Made by a program: the position numbers and the translations under genes. Shown in pieces: positions 19,754 to 29,031 of a DNA stretch of 64,000 nt (position 1 is the stretch's first letter; each line of letters begins with the position of its first letter). Origin of the DNA: CAVSKL01 sp963728475 [NCBI: Candidatus Eiseniibacteriota bacterium]. GTDB taxonomy: Bacteria > Eisenbacteria > RBG-16-71-46 > JABDJR01. The notes under the pieces were generated by a model. The model made no database searches and was not told where the DNA came from. It saw nothing but the letters and a program-made list of their open reading frames with translations. The DNA lies in the NCBI GenBank assembly GCA_963728475.1, contig CAVSKL010000004.1:124001-188000 (forward strand), read 5' to 3'.

Positions 19754-21139
19754 ATGAAGGCCGCAAACCGCTCCCTTTCCGCTCGCTTCCTCGTCGTTTG
19801 CCTCGTGCTGGCGGCGGCGGCGCTGACCGCCGCGGGCTCTCGCGCGGAATGCCCTCCGCTCGGCACCGTGCTCTTCCCCGGGGTGCAGGGAGTCGCGCTC
19901 CAGGAAAGCCTGCGTGTCCACTACCGGCCGCCGATCGGGCTCAGCTACGCCACCGCCCGCGACATCGAGTACTCCCGGATCGACAACCACGACAGCACCC
20001 TCACCGGGATCTACTCCGGCTTCACCGCGCGCGTGGCACCGGACTCGGCCACCGCCCGGGCGGAGGCCTTCGCCAAGGACATCAATGCCGAGCACACCTG
20101 GCCCCAGAGCAAGGGGGCGGGGCAGCTTCCCGCCGAAGCCGACATGAACCAGCTCCGGCCGAGCAAGGTGGAGGTCAACGCCGCCCGCGCGAACTATCCC
20201 TTCGCCGAGATCCCCGACCAGGACACCGACACCTGGTACCGGCTGGACCAGGTGGCCTCCACCCCGGACCCCGCGCACCGGGACGAGTACAGCGAGCTGG
20301 ACGTGAACGGGGGACTTCCCTACGGGGGCCGGTGGGAGCCGCGGGAGTCGGTGAAGGGGGACGTCGCCCGCGGGATGTTCTACTTCTACACCGTCTACCG
20401 GGCCGAGGCCGACGCCGCGGATCCCGCCTTCTTCGGGGTGCAGGAGAACGATCTGCGCGCCTGGACCAAGTCCGACCCGGTGGACAGCGCCGAGTACGCC
20501 CGCGCCTGCGCGATCGCGCCGTACCAGCACGGCCTCTACAACCCCTTCGTGATCGACACCACCCTGGTCGACCGTGCCTACTTTCCCGACACCCCGGTCC
20601 GGATGCTGGCCCTGGCCGCCGCCCCCGCGGCCGGCGCGGTGCGGATCGACTGGGAGACATCGAGCGAGATCGCGAACGAGGGCTTCGACGTCCTGCGGAC
20701 GCGGGACGGGGTGGAGGTCCGCCTCACCGGCGCCCTTCTCCGCGGCGGCCCCCGCTACACCTACCTCGACCGCTCCGGCAACCCCGGCGCCCGCTACGAC
20801 TACTGGGTGGTGTCGGTGGCCCGGGACGGCGGCCGGGAGCGCTTCGGCCCCCGCACCGTCGTCTTCCCCGACCCCCCGGCCCGCGTCTCGGTGAGCCCCA
20901 ATCCGGCGCGGATCGGCCGGAGCATCCGGTTCGAGATGGAGGGGGGCGCGGCGGCCTCGGCCGGGGTGTACGACCTGGCGGGGCGGGCGGTGCGCGCCTT
21001 CGCCCCGGACGGGGCCTCGGCGTGGACCTGGGACGGACGGGACGACGACGGCACCGCGGCCGCCCCCGGGGTCTACTTCCTCCGCGTGGGGGGCGGCGGC
21101 ACCGCCGCCCGCACCGCCCGCTTCGTGCTCCTGCGCTGA
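19754..21139 (+). CDS. secreted endonuclease I with FlgD-like C-terminal domain
   Basis: 461 residues from ATG 19754 (a GTG at 19745 is also in frame). A signal peptide ends near SRAE. The nuclease domain (about 30-275) has the endonuclease I signature INAEHTWPQSKGA with the likely catalytic His, then MNQLRPSKVEVNAAR and NYPF. The family makes non-specific cuts in DNA or RNA outside the cytoplasm. A fibronectin-like segment (about 280-375, IDWETSSE onward) is followed by a FlgD/T9SS-like sorting domain (SVSPNPARIG, GVYFLRV, ending FVLLR). Surface or extracellular nucleic-acid degradation for nutrients is the likely role. The combination of this nuclease with a sorting domain is common in FCB bacteria. 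Confidence 0.9.
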   Translation: MKAANRSLSARFLVVCLVLAAAALTAAGSRAECPPLGTVLFPGVQGVALQESLRVHYRPPIGLSYATARDIEYSRIDNHDSTLTGIYSGFTARVAPDSATARAEAFAKDINAEHTWPQSKGAGQLPAEADMNQLRPSKVEVNAARANYPFAEIPDQDTDTWYRLDQVASTPDPAHRDEYSELDVNGGLPYGGRWEPRESVKGDVARGMFYFYTVYRAEADAADPAFFGVQENDLRAWTKSDPVDSAEYARACAIAPYQHGLYNPFVIDTTLVDRAYFPDTPVRMLALAAAPAAGAVRIDWETSSEIANEGFDVLRTRDGVEVRLTGALLRGGPRYTYLDRSGNPGARYDYWVVSVARDGGRERFGPRTVVFPDPPARVSVSPNPARIGRSIRFEMEGGAAASAGVYDLAGRAVRAFAPDGASAWTWDGRDDDGTAAAPGVYFLRVGGGGTAARTARFVLLR

Positions 21140-21272
21140 GTCCCCGCGCCCCGGGGCCTCCCGGCCCCACCCCCCGAGGTGGTACAGTTTCCGGCGCGGC
21201 AGGGCCGTTGGGGCCCGCCGAAACGCATTTCGTTTGCCGCGGGATGAGCGGGAGAAAGGGGCAGGAGTCGTC

Positions 21273-22850
21273 ATGAGCACCACCACGCAGGAAACCACCG
21301 ATTTTCTCAAGAAGCTGGGCATCGCCGACGTGAATCCCGGCGGGTTCGCCGGCGAGTGGATGGGTTCGGGGCCGAAGCTCGACGTGGTCACTCCCATCGA
21401 CGGGACCCGGATCGCCACCGTGACCCAGGTCACCGAGGAGGAGTACGACCGGATCGTGGACCGGGCGCAGGAGGCGTTCCTGGAATGGCGGAAGGTCCCC
21501 GCCCCCAAGCGGGGCGAGATCGTCCGCCGGCTCGGGCTCAGGCTCCGCGAGATGAAGGATGAGCTGGGCGCCCTGGTCACCCTGGAGATGGGGAAGATCC
21601 TCCCCGAGGGAAAGGGCGAAGTCCAGGAGATGATCGACATCTGCGACTTCGCGGTGGGGCTCTCGCGCCAGCTCTACGGGCTGACCATGCCGTCCGAGCG
21701 CGCCGACCACCGGATGTTCGAGCAGTGGCATCCGCTGGGGGTGGTGGGCGTAATCAGCGCCTTCAACTTCCCGGTGGCGGTGTGGAGCTGGAACACCGCG
21801 CTCGCCATCGTCTGCGGCGACAGCGTGGTGTGGAAACCGGCGTCGAAGACCCCGCTCACCGCCATCGCCTGCGTGAAGATCGCCGAGCAGGTGTGCAGGG
21901 AAAACGGAGTGAATCCGGCGATCTTCTCGCTCACCATCGGCAAGGGCTCCACCGTGGGCGACCGCATGCTCCACGACAAGCGGGTACCCCTCATCTCCGC
22001 AACCGGCTCCTGCCAGATGGGCTACCGGGTGGGTTCGGTGGTGGGGGAGCGGCTGGGCCGCACCATTCTCGAACTCGGCGGGAACAACGCCATCATCGTG
22101 ACTCCCAGCGCCAACCTGGACCTGGCGCTCCGGGCGATCCTGTTCGGAGCGGTGGGGACCGCGGGCCAGCGCTGCACCAGCACCCGCCGGATCATCGCCC
22201 ACGAGTCGGTCCGCGAGGAGCTGGAGAGCCGGCTGGTGAAGGCGTACGAGGGCATCCCCATCGGCGATCCCCGCAAGCCCGAGACCCTGATGGGCCCGCT
22301 GGTGACCCACGACGCGGTCAACGACCTCCAGAACGCGATCCGGCGGGTGAAGGAGGAAGGCGGGAAGATCCTCTACGGCGGCGAAAAGCTCGACGGCGCC
22401 GCCTACCCGGGCGGGCACTGGGTGAAGCCCTGCATTGCCTCGGTCCGAAACGAGTTCGCCATCGTGCAGGAGGAGACCTTCGCCCCGATCCTCTACGTCC
22501 TCGGCTACGGCAAGAATGGCTCCACCGGCCGTGCGGCGGTGGAGGAGATCACCGACGCGCTCCGCATCCACAACGACGTGCCGCAGGGGCTCTCCTCGGC
22601 CATCTTCACCGACAGCGTGCGCGAGGCCGAGTACTTCCTCTCCCACCGCGGGAGCGACTGCGGGATCGCCAACGTGAACATCGGCACCTCGGGCGCCGAG
22701 ATCGGCGGGGCGTTCGGGGGCGAGAAGGAGACCGGGGGCGGCCGCGAGTCCGGCTCCGACGCCTGGAAGGCTTACATGCGCCGCCAGACCAACACCGTGA
22801 ACTGGAGCACCGAGCTGCCCCTGGCCCAGGGGATCCAGTTCGGAAACTGA
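21273..22850 (+). CDS. amaB: ALDH7-family aldehyde dehydrogenase (probable aminoadipate-semialdehyde dehydrogenase)
   Basis: 525 residues, cytoplasmic. Aldehyde dehydrogenase motifs are complete: FNFPVAVWSWN, general base Glu267 in ELGGNN and catalytic Cys301 in GQRCTSTRR, then EETFAPILY. The overall match, with the ISAFNFPVAV and GGNNAIIV phrases, is to the ALDH7/antiquitin group, whose usual reaction is NAD-dependent oxidation of alpha-aminoadipate semialdehyde (delta-1-piperideine-6-carboxylate) in lysine breakdown. No other lysine genes are in the window, so the substrate is inferred from the family. ATG 21273 has GCAGGAG just upstream; longer in-frame starts lack this. A 13-bp hairpin follows the gene. 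Confidence 0.88.
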   Translation: MSTTTQETTDFLKKLGIADVNPGGFAGEWMGSGPKLDVVTPIDGTRIATVTQVTEEEYDRIVDRAQEAFLEWRKVPAPKRGEIVRRLGLRLREMKDELGALVTLEMGKILPEGKGEVQEMIDICDFAVGLSRQLYGLTMPSERADHRMFEQWHPLGVVGVISAFNFPVAVWSWNTALAIVCGDSVVWKPASKTPLTAIACVKIAEQVCRENGVNPAIFSLTIGKGSTVGDRMLHDKRVPLISATGSCQMGYRVGSVVGERLGRTILELGGNNAIIVTPSANLDLALRAILFGAVGTAGQRCTSTRRIIAHESVREELESRLVKAYEGIPIGDPRKPETLMGPLVTHDAVNDLQNAIRRVKEEGGKILYGGEKLDGAAYPGGHWVKPCIASVRNEFAIVQEETFAPILYVLGYGKNGSTGRAAVEEITDALRIHNDVPQGLSSAIFTDSVREAEYFLSHRGSDCGIANVNIGTSGAEIGGAFGGEKETGGGRESGSDAWKAYMRRQTNTVNWSTELPLAQGIQFGN

Positions 22851-22876
22851 ACCGGGCGGCTGCGATACGAAAGGCG

Positions 22877-22912
22877 GGATCCCGTCGCCGGGGAGGGCGG
22901 CGGGGTCCTTCC
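22877..22912 (+). terminator. probable terminator after the aldehyde dehydrogenase
   Basis: As RNA, 22877-22889 and 22896-22908 pair over 13 positions with only G-U wobbles as exceptions. The loop is 6 bases and is followed by UUCC. Confidence 0.5.
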
Positions 22913-22940
22913 ATGCCGGCGGGCCGGAACGGAAAGTCAT

Positions 22941-22980
22941 TTTCGAATTCGACCCTGCTCGAATGAATTCCGTTCGAATC
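22941..22980 (+). promoter_or_regulatory. AT-rich region with repeated TTCGAA elements
   Basis: Within 40 bases upstream of the beta-helix lipoprotein, TTCGAA occurs at about 22942 and 22973, and CTCGAATGAATTC lies between them. These may be promoter or operator half-sites. I cannot place a clear -35/-10 pair. Confidence 0.25.
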
Positions 22981-23050
22981 CGGTGCCGGTTTCGTTCTTC
23001 TCTACGGGCCGGGCGACTTCCCCCCATCCTCATCACCCGTGGAGGCTCCC

Positions 23051-24115
23051 ATGAAACGTCTCGCAGCGCCCTTCCTGCCTTTGGTTTTCCTTGTCCTGGC
23101 TTTCGGCTGCGGCCGGGACGCCGGCCCCACCGCCCCGGGGGCGGGTGCCTTGGTGCCCGACGCCGCCTCGGGAGCGGTGGAGCTGGCCGCGGGGTCGGTC
23201 GACGGCCTGGCTGCCGCCGTCGCCGCCGCCGGGACCAACGGCACCGTGCTGGTGAAGGCGGGGACCCACACCGAGTCGGGCACCGTCCTGATCGAGCACC
23301 CGGTCACCCTTCTCGGCGAGGACGGCGCGGTCATCCGGAGCGGCATCGCCCCGTTCCCGATCGCGGCGTCCGACGAGATCCACGCCGCCCTCCACATCCG
23401 CGGCGCCAACTCGGTGACGGTCCAGGGGATCCGCTTCGAGCCCACCGGGACCGACGGCAACACCGCGATCCTCATCCAGGACGCAAGCCATGCCCAGGTC
23501 CAGGACAACGTGTTCACCGGTTTCGAAGTCAGCGTCATGGTCCAGAACGGCGACTGGGCGAGGATCGCGGGCAATGACGTCACCGCCAGCGACCTGGGCC
23601 TGAACCAGGGGTACGACGCCTTCGGGGTGGTGGTGATGAACGGCAGCCATAACGAGGTCGCCGGCAACAAGTTCCGCAACGGCGTGTTCGGCCTCTGGGC
23701 CTGCGGCACCGCCGGGGTGGCCCGGGACAACTACTTCACCGCCAACTACGTCGGTCTCATCCTGTGCAAGGTGCCGGAGGGGGTGGACATCGACGGCACG
23801 ATCTACGGGTCGCTTCTCTCCGCCAACCGCTGGCAGGTGGAGGGGAACCTGTCCGAGGGCAACTTCGGCGAGGGTTACCTGGCGATCGACGGCGCCAACC
23901 ACAACCGGCTGGTCAACAACGCCGCCAATAGCAACGGCACCTACGACATCGAACTCACCGCCGACTCCTATCGGTTCGGCTTCTTCACTCCCGCCTCCCA
24001 CGACAACACCGTGATCGTGGGGTCGCAAAAGGGGTTGGTGGTGAAGGACTGCGGCAACGACAACCGTCTGATCGCGGTGGAGGGCGTGGACATCAGCCAG
24101 GACCCCTGTTACTGA
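23051..24115 (+). CDS. parallel beta-helix lipoprotein
   Basis: 354 residues. The signal ends in the lipobox LAFGC, with Cys at about residue 20. The body is a series of right-handed beta-helix rungs with N-rich turns (NSVTVQGIRF, HAQVQDNVFTGF, HNEVAGNKFRNGVFG, HNRLVNNAANSNG), as in NosD/pectate-lyase-like proteins. Such proteins are usually carbohydrate-binding or carbohydrate-cleaving, but no catalytic residues can be assigned. ATG 23051 is preferred because GGAGG lies at 23041-23045; the in-frame GTG at 23039 overlaps that site. It is a single gene, followed by a terminator at 24181. Confidence 0.82.
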   Translation: MKRLAAPFLPLVFLVLAFGCGRDAGPTAPGAGALVPDAASGAVELAAGSVDGLAAAVAAAGTNGTVLVKAGTHTESGTVLIEHPVTLLGEDGAVIRSGIAPFPIAASDEIHAALHIRGANSVTVQGIRFEPTGTDGNTAILIQDASHAQVQDNVFTGFEVSVMVQNGDWARIAGNDVTASDLGLNQGYDAFGVVVMNGSHNEVAGNKFRNGVFGLWACGTAGVARDNYFTANYVGLILCKVPEGVDIDGTIYGSLLSANRWQVEGNLSEGNFGEGYLAIDGANHNRLVNNAANSNGTYDIELTADSYRFGFFTPASHDNTVIVGSQKGLVVKDCGNDNRLIAVEGVDISQDPCY

Positions 24116-24180
24116 CCCCTCCCCGGAGGGCCGGGCCCGGCGCCCGGCTCTCCCGGCCCCGGTTCGGCAGCGCGCGAGGA

Positions 24181-24212
24181 GGGGGCGGGATGGCCCGCCC
24201 CCTTCCCATTCT
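24181..24212 (+). terminator. Rho-independent terminator after the beta-helix lipoprotein
   Basis: A 9-bp perfect stem (24181-24189 with 24194-24202), a 4-base loop ATGG and a T-containing tail TTCCCATTCT. Confidence 0.55.
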
Positions 24213-24267
24213 GAGGGGGCGGCACCCGGCCGCGCCGGGCGTCCGGCCGGCGCGAAAGTGGCGCCAG

Positions 24268-24295
24268 TTGCGAACTTCATCGAATCTGCTATCTT
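24268..24295 (+). promoter_or_regulatory. sigma-70-like promoter with extended -10
   Basis: TTGCGA at 24268-24273, a 16-base spacer and TATCTT at 24290-24295 preceded by TG-C. It would give a leader of about 64 bases for the gene at 24366. Confidence 0.45.
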
Positions 24296-24365
24296 TCTCC
24301 CGCCCCGGGGGCGGCCCCGGGCCCCGAGTTGTGCCGACTACCGACCGACCCAAGGAGTGTGATCG

Positions 24366-24989
24366 ATGAAGGCGACCCCGGTTCTCGTCGCGGCGGCCCT
24401 GGCCGCCGCGCTCGCGGTTTCCCCGGCCTCGCGCGTCCTCGCCCAAGACGGCGGCAAGGCCCAGCAAATGTCCCCGGAAGAGCAGGAAATGATGCAGAAG
24501 TGGATGGCCTTCGCCACCCCCGGCGCGCCGCACCAGGCGCTGGCGGATCACGACGCGGGCAAGTGGACGCTCGCGGTCAAGTCCTGGGCGGTGCCCGGCC
24601 AGCCCCCCGAGACCAGCGCCGGAACCTCGGAAGGGGAGATGATCCTGGGCGGCCGCTACCTGCTGGAGCACGTGAACGGCACCATGATGGGCCGGCCCTT
24701 CCACGGCGTGAACCTCGTCGGCTACGACAACCAGAACAAGGAGTACCGCTCCGTCTGGGTCGACGACATGGGGACGGGCCTCATGGTGAGCCACGGGACG
24801 ATGGCCGACGACGGCAAGTCGGTGGTCATGACCGGCACCACTCCCGATCCCATGACCGGCAAGGACGCCTCCTTCCGGGAGGTGGAGAGCTGGCCGGACG
24901 CCAACACGCGCCTCTTCGAGATGTACGGGACCGGACCCGACGGCAAGGAGTTCAAGTCGATGGAGATCACCTACACCCGTCAGAAGTGA
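24366..24989 (+). CDS. exported DUF1579-like protein
   Basis: 207 residues with a signal peptide (about 1-27, ending VLAQD). The mature part matches the DUF1579 pattern: a helical start (MSPEEQEMMQKWM), then a lipocalin-like series of strands with GKWTLAVKSW, SEGEMILGGRYLLE, GYDNQNKEYRSVWVDDMG and a final EITYTR. Family members are small exported or cytoplasmic barrels of unknown ligand. There is no catalytic motif. It has its own promoter (24268) and is followed by a hairpin, so it is a monocistronic unit. Confidence 0.85.
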   Translation: MKATPVLVAAALAAALAVSPASRVLAQDGGKAQQMSPEEQEMMQKWMAFATPGAPHQALADHDAGKWTLAVKSWAVPGQPPETSAGTSEGEMILGGRYLLEHVNGTMMGRPFHGVNLVGYDNQNKEYRSVWVDDMGTGLMVSHGTMADDGKSVVMTGTTPDPMTGKDASFREVESWPDANTRLFEMYGTGPDGKEFKSMEITYTRQK

Positions 24990-24995
24990 TCTCAG

Positions 24996-25036
24996 GGGCG
25001 CCGAGCCGGGGCCCGGCCCCGCGGCGCTGGCCTTTT
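24996..25036 (+). terminator. probable terminator after the DUF1579-like gene
   Basis: A two-part GC-rich stem (GGCGCCG with CGGCGCT outside, CGGGGC with GCCCCG inside, one bulge) is followed by GGCCTTTTCC. The exact edges are approximate. Confidence 0.4.
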
Positions 25037-25141
25037 CCTCCGCACTCTCGTAGTCTGATTCCACGCCCGCCCGGCGGCCCCCACGTCGCCGGGCGGCGCT
25101 TTCCCGGCTCCTTCGGCCGGGACCGGAGGGAAGGTCACGGT

Positions 25142-27682
25142 TTGAGCCTGCGATCCTCGTTCCTCTCACCCGCGCCCGGCCGGCTGGGGTTGGTCGTGCT
25201 GTCGGCGGCGCTCCTGGCCGGCCCCGCCGTCTTTCGCGCCCGCGCCGAGGCCTCGGACGCGGCGGCGCCGGCGCCGGGGGCGGTGGAGGCGCCGCTCCCC
25301 ACCGCCCCCGCTTCTCCGGAGGTCCTGGCCTACCGCGACGCCCTCGCCGGCACCGTCCACGACTGGGGGGCCTTCGCCGCCGCCCTGGAACCGGTGGCGC
25401 GGAGGCTCACCGCCTTCGACCTCGACTACCGGCGCTACCGCGAGCTGGTTTCCGAGCCCGACGCCCGGCTCCGGGCCGCGCGGGCCGGGAAGCTCTTCGG
25501 ATGGAACGCCGCCCAGGCGCCGGCCCGGGTGAACCGGCTGGGGGACGCGCTCCGGCGCCTTCACGACTCCGGCTTCCCCGCCCGGTTGGAGCAGACCCAG
25601 GCGATTCTCGGCATGCTCCGCGAGGCCGCTCCGCTTCACCCCAACGTGGTCGCCTTCGCCCGGAGCATGGACCCGGGGGTGCCGGGGGAGAGCGCCGGCG
25701 ACGGCCTTCGCCGACTGGAGGATCTCCTCGCCCGGGGGGGCGACGCCCTCGCCGAGGTATCCGGTCGGCTCCCGCCGGCGGCCGCGCTGGTCTCGTGGGC
25801 CGACGGCTACCGCGACGCCGAGGACGGCTACGCCGCCGCGGTGGGGAACCTGGAGGAGGGGCTCCTGGCCTTCCCGCGCGCGCCGCTGTGCGCGGAGCCC
25901 GGGCGGTGGACGGCCGCCCGCCGCGCGTTCCTGAACGCGGCGGTGGCTCCGCCGGACCTGGAGGACTGCGGAGCGTTCCTGGCCAGCGCGGCCTGGCCGC
26001 TCCTGGACGGGGTGGCCTTCGAGGCCCCCGAGCACGTCTACTTCTTCGATCCCGGCACGCGCAACGGCTACCTGTTCGCGCGCCACCGGGCGGCGCTCCT
26101 CTACGCCTGGCACGCGCTTCTCGCCGGCCCGCCCCCCCTCGACCCGGCCTGGATGGACGAGGCGGACCGGACCGCCACCCAGGATGCGGTGGATCGGGCG
26201 GACGCGCTCCACCAGGGGCTCCGGCTCTGGTCCGCCGAGGACTCCGACGGGCTATCGATGCTCGGGGTGCTGGGACTGACCGCCGACGCCCGCGCCCGGG
26301 CCGCGCTCGACGACGACACCTTCCGGGCGCGCTACCTGTTCTCGCCCGGATTCGCCGACAGCGCGGACGTCCTGGCCGAGGCTCACGAGAATCACGCGCT
26401 GGCCGCGGGGCGGGTGACCGACGCCCTCACCGGGGCGCCGCTCCGGGGGGCCTCGGTCCGGTTCGAGGAGGGTGGAGAGAGCGCGGAGTGCTTCACCGAT
26501 TCCACCGGCGCGTACCTCCTGGTGTTCCCGGGCACGCCCGGCGCGCCCTACCGGACGGTGATCTCGGCCCCCGGCTACCAGACCCTGACCGAGACCGGCC
26601 CCCTCCGCGAACGGCTGATGACCGGCCACGATCTCCGCCTGAGCCCCGCGCCCCTCCTCCTGGCGGTAAGCGGGCACGTCTACTATCGCGGCACCCGGCC
26701 CGCCCGGCCGGTGGCGGGGGCGGTGGTGACCGGAGGCTCGCCCCGCGGGACCATGGCGCGCGCGGTGACCGGGGCCGACGGCGCGTTCACGTTCAACGTC
26801 CAGACCGCGGTGGAGAGCCCGGTCTCGGTCGCGGCGGAGCGCGGGGGGGCCCGGGCCTCGGCGCTGGTCCACATGGAGGCGGAAGGGCGGGGCGCGGTGG
26901 ACCTCTACCTGGATCCCGTCCCGGGGGACTCGACCACGGGCGCGGTCGCCGGCGCCGGGTGGGACGTGGACGACGAGGGGGCCGACGAGGAGACCGCCGC
27001 CGCCACCGTCGTCGCGCCGCCGCCGGTGGACTCCTCCTCCGTGCCCCCGTCCTCCGAGGCCCCGGTTCGCGCCGCCGCACCGGGCATCGCAGGGGCAGTA
27101 CCGGACTTTGCTGGCGCCGCGCCGGGCAGCGCAGGGGCAGTACCGGACATTGCTGGCGCCGCGCCGGGCATCGCAGGGGCAGTACCGGACTTTGCTGGCG
27201 CCGCGCCGGGCATTGCAGGCGCCGCACCCGGCTCCTCCTCCGCCGCGCCGGCCGCCCGGTACGTGGCCGACGGAGCGCCCTTCCGCCAGACCACCGGCGA
27301 CGGCTCCTGCGGTGGGCCCGGGTTCAGCCTGGAACTGCAGGACGTGGTCTTCCCGCCGGCGGTGATGCGCGAGGGCGCGTTCGCGATCACCGGGGAGCTT
27401 CGCTACCTGCTCCACGGGGTGGCCCCCGACAGTCTCACCGTGACGGTGAAGGCGTTCTTCTTCGACGCCGATCCCCAGGTTCAGCGGTTCACGGTCAAGC
27501 GGAGCGGCTCCCGGAAGTTCGTCTTCACCTTCCCGGGTGGGGGCCTCGACTTCGGCCGGGAGCGGGGCCGGGCGGGTCTGGGAGCGGGCGCCCGCCTCCG
27601 GTGCCGGGAAGGCGGGCCGGCGGAGGAGGTGACCGCGGCCCTTCTGGGGTACCGCCGGGAGGCGGTCCCGACGGGGAACTGA
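25142..27682 (+). CDS. large exported protein with carboxypeptidase-regulatory-like domains and an Ala/Pro repeat
   Basis: 846 residues from TTG 25142; no ATG or GTG fits the front of the signal peptide, and AAGG lies 7 bases upstream. After the signal (about 1-36) comes an alpha-helical region (about 60-410). It is followed by two carboxypeptidase-regulatory-like/CnaB-type beta domains (about 420-500 with GRVTDALTGAPLRGASVRF, and about 505-590 with HVYYRGTRP). Then come an acidic linker, an Ala/Gly/Pro tandem repeat of 14-residue units (about 646-695, unit PGIAGAVPDFAGAA) and a final beta-rich domain. I see no enzyme motif. It may be a surface scaffold or part of an assembly. It lies directly before the palindrome array. 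Confidence 0.7.
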   Translation: MSLRSSFLSPAPGRLGLVVLSAALLAGPAVFRARAEASDAAAPAPGAVEAPLPTAPASPEVLAYRDALAGTVHDWGAFAAALEPVARRLTAFDLDYRRYRELVSEPDARLRAARAGKLFGWNAAQAPARVNRLGDALRRLHDSGFPARLEQTQAILGMLREAAPLHPNVVAFARSMDPGVPGESAGDGLRRLEDLLARGGDALAEVSGRLPPAAALVSWADGYRDAEDGYAAAVGNLEEGLLAFPRAPLCAEPGRWTAARRAFLNAAVAPPDLEDCGAFLASAAWPLLDGVAFEAPEHVYFFDPGTRNGYLFARHRAALLYAWHALLAGPPPLDPAWMDEADRTATQDAVDRADALHQGLRLWSAEDSDGLSMLGVLGLTADARARAALDDDTFRARYLFSPGFADSADVLAEAHENHALAAGRVTDALTGAPLRGASVRFEEGGESAECFTDSTGAYLLVFPGTPGAPYRTVISAPGYQTLTETGPLRERLMTGHDLRLSPAPLLLAVSGHVYYRGTRPARPVAGAVVTGGSPRGTMARAVTGADGAFTFNVQTAVESPVSVAAERGGARASALVHMEAEGRGAVDLYLDPVPGDSTTGAVAGAGWDVDDEGADEETAAATVVAPPPVDSSSVPPSSEAPVRAAAPGIAGAVPDFAGAAPGSAGAVPDIAGAAPGIAGAVPDFAGAAPGIAGAAPGSSSAAPAARYVADGAPFRQTTGDGSCGGPGFSLELQDVVFPPAVMREGAFAITGELRYLLHGVAPDSLTVTVKAFFFDADPQVQRFTVKRSGSRKFVFTFPGGGLDFGRERGRAGLGAGARLRCREGGPAEEVTAALLGYRREAVPTGN
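27079..27235 (+). repeat. 42-bp in-frame tandem repeat inside the large exported protein
   Basis: About 3.5 copies of a 42-bp unit encode PGIAGAVPDFAGAA with small changes (PGSAGAVPDIAGAA and similar). Copies are nearly identical in DNA, so the array is recent or kept uniform by recombination, and its copy number may vary between strains. Confidence 0.85.
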
Positions 27683-27828
27683 TCGCAAAGGCGGGCCGCC
27701 ACCCCGAAGTTCCTCGGCGCGGCCAGGCACATCTGTCGCCTGATTGCGGGATTGAATGACACGAGGGTTGGCGGGATGGCGTGACTTTCGTGGTGCCGGG
27801 TCCGTACGCGGCGAGCGGCGGCGGGCAT

Positions 27829-28092
27829 GGTGTTTCGTCAATGTGGACCCGGGTCCATACGCGGCCAGCGGCGGCGGGCACGGTGTTTCGTCAATGTGGA
27901 CCCGGGTCCATACGCGGTCCGCGGCGGCGGGCATGGTGTTTCGTCGATGCGGACCCGGGTCCATACGCGGCCAGCGGCGGGGGCACGGTGTTTCGTCAAT
28001 GTGGACCCGGGTCCATACGCGGCGAGCGGCGGCGGACACGGTGTTTCGTCAATGTGGACCCGGGTCCCGTTTGTTCGTGCTGTTGGGCGCCG
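27829..28092. repeat. 53-bp tandem repeat, five copies, each with one GGACCCGGGTCC palindrome
   Basis: Units begin at 27829, 27882, 27935, 27987 and 28040 (GGTGTTTCGTC...), so the period is 53, 53, 52 and 53 bp. Each contains GTGTTTCGTCAATG, the 12-bp palindrome, then CATACGCGG and a CGG-rich end. There is no unique spacer between copies, which rules out CRISPR. Confidence 0.9.
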
Positions 28093-29031
28093 GCCGTTCG
28101 GAGCCGTGACCGGGAGTGCGGACCCGGGTCCCACCGGTAGATGCGTGCGCGCGGGCTGCACGACCCCTGTGGCCGACGATGTGGACCCGGGTCCCTGTTC
28201 CCCCGACCACGGGCGAGCATGTTCTCTGGCGGTGCGGGCCGATTGCGTAACCGATCGTCACCGGCACGGCGCGTCCGGCGGCGGTGCGCACGGGCGGGTG
28301 TGCCGACCCGCACCTCCGCGCGCCCCGCGCACGGGGTGTGGGCGTCACTTCGCGAACATTATCTAATTGATTGCGGGGCATAGTGGTACCCGGGTTCGTG
28401 AGATCAAGCGACCCGTGCGGTGCCGTGCGTGTGTCCCCGGCGGCCGATCGTGCGGACCCGGGTCCATACGCGGCCCGCGGCGGCGGGCACGGTGTTTCGT
28501 CGATGTGGACCCGGGTCCCGTTTGTTCGTGCTGTCGGGCGCCGGCCTTCCGAAGCCGTGGCGGGGAGTGCGGACCCGGGTCCCACCGGTAGATGCGCGCG
28601 CGGGCTGCACGACCCCTGTGGCCGACGATGTGGACCCGGGTCCCTATTTCTCCGGCCACCGGCGAGCATGTTCTCTGGCGGTGCGGCCCGAATCCGTGAC
28701 CGATCGTCACCGGCACGGGGGGTCCGGCGGGGGTGCGAACGGGCGGGTGTACCGACCCGCACCTTCGCGCGCCCCGCGGACGGGGTGTGGGCGTCATTTC
28801 AAGAACATTATCTAATTGATTGCGGGACATAGTGATACCCGGGTTCGCGAGATCAAGCGACTCGTGCGGTGCCGTGCGTGCGTCCCCGGCGGCCGATCGT
28901 GCGGACCCGGGTCCATACGCGGCCAGCGGCGGCGGGCACGGTGTTTCGTCAATGTGGACCCGGGTCCCGTTTGTTCGTGATGTCGGGCGCCGGCCTTCCG
29001 AAGCCGTGGCCCGGAGTGTGGACCCGGGTCC
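27845..29031. promoter_or_regulatory. array of 14 perfect GGACCCGGGTCC palindromes
   Basis: Sites start at 27845, 27898, 27951, 28003, 28056, 28120, 28183, 28454, 28507, 28571, 28632, 28903, 28956 and 29020. Within the groups the spacings are 52-53 or 61-64 bp, close to 5 and 6 turns of B-DNA, so the sites face the same side of the helix. This suggests a dimeric DNA-binding protein as the reader. Its identity and the role of the array are unknown. Confidence 0.6.

Noticed and set aside
27829-28092. CRISPR array
   Set aside because: The 53-bp units repeat without unique spacers and no cas gene is nearby. The repeats are direct tandem units with a short palindrome.
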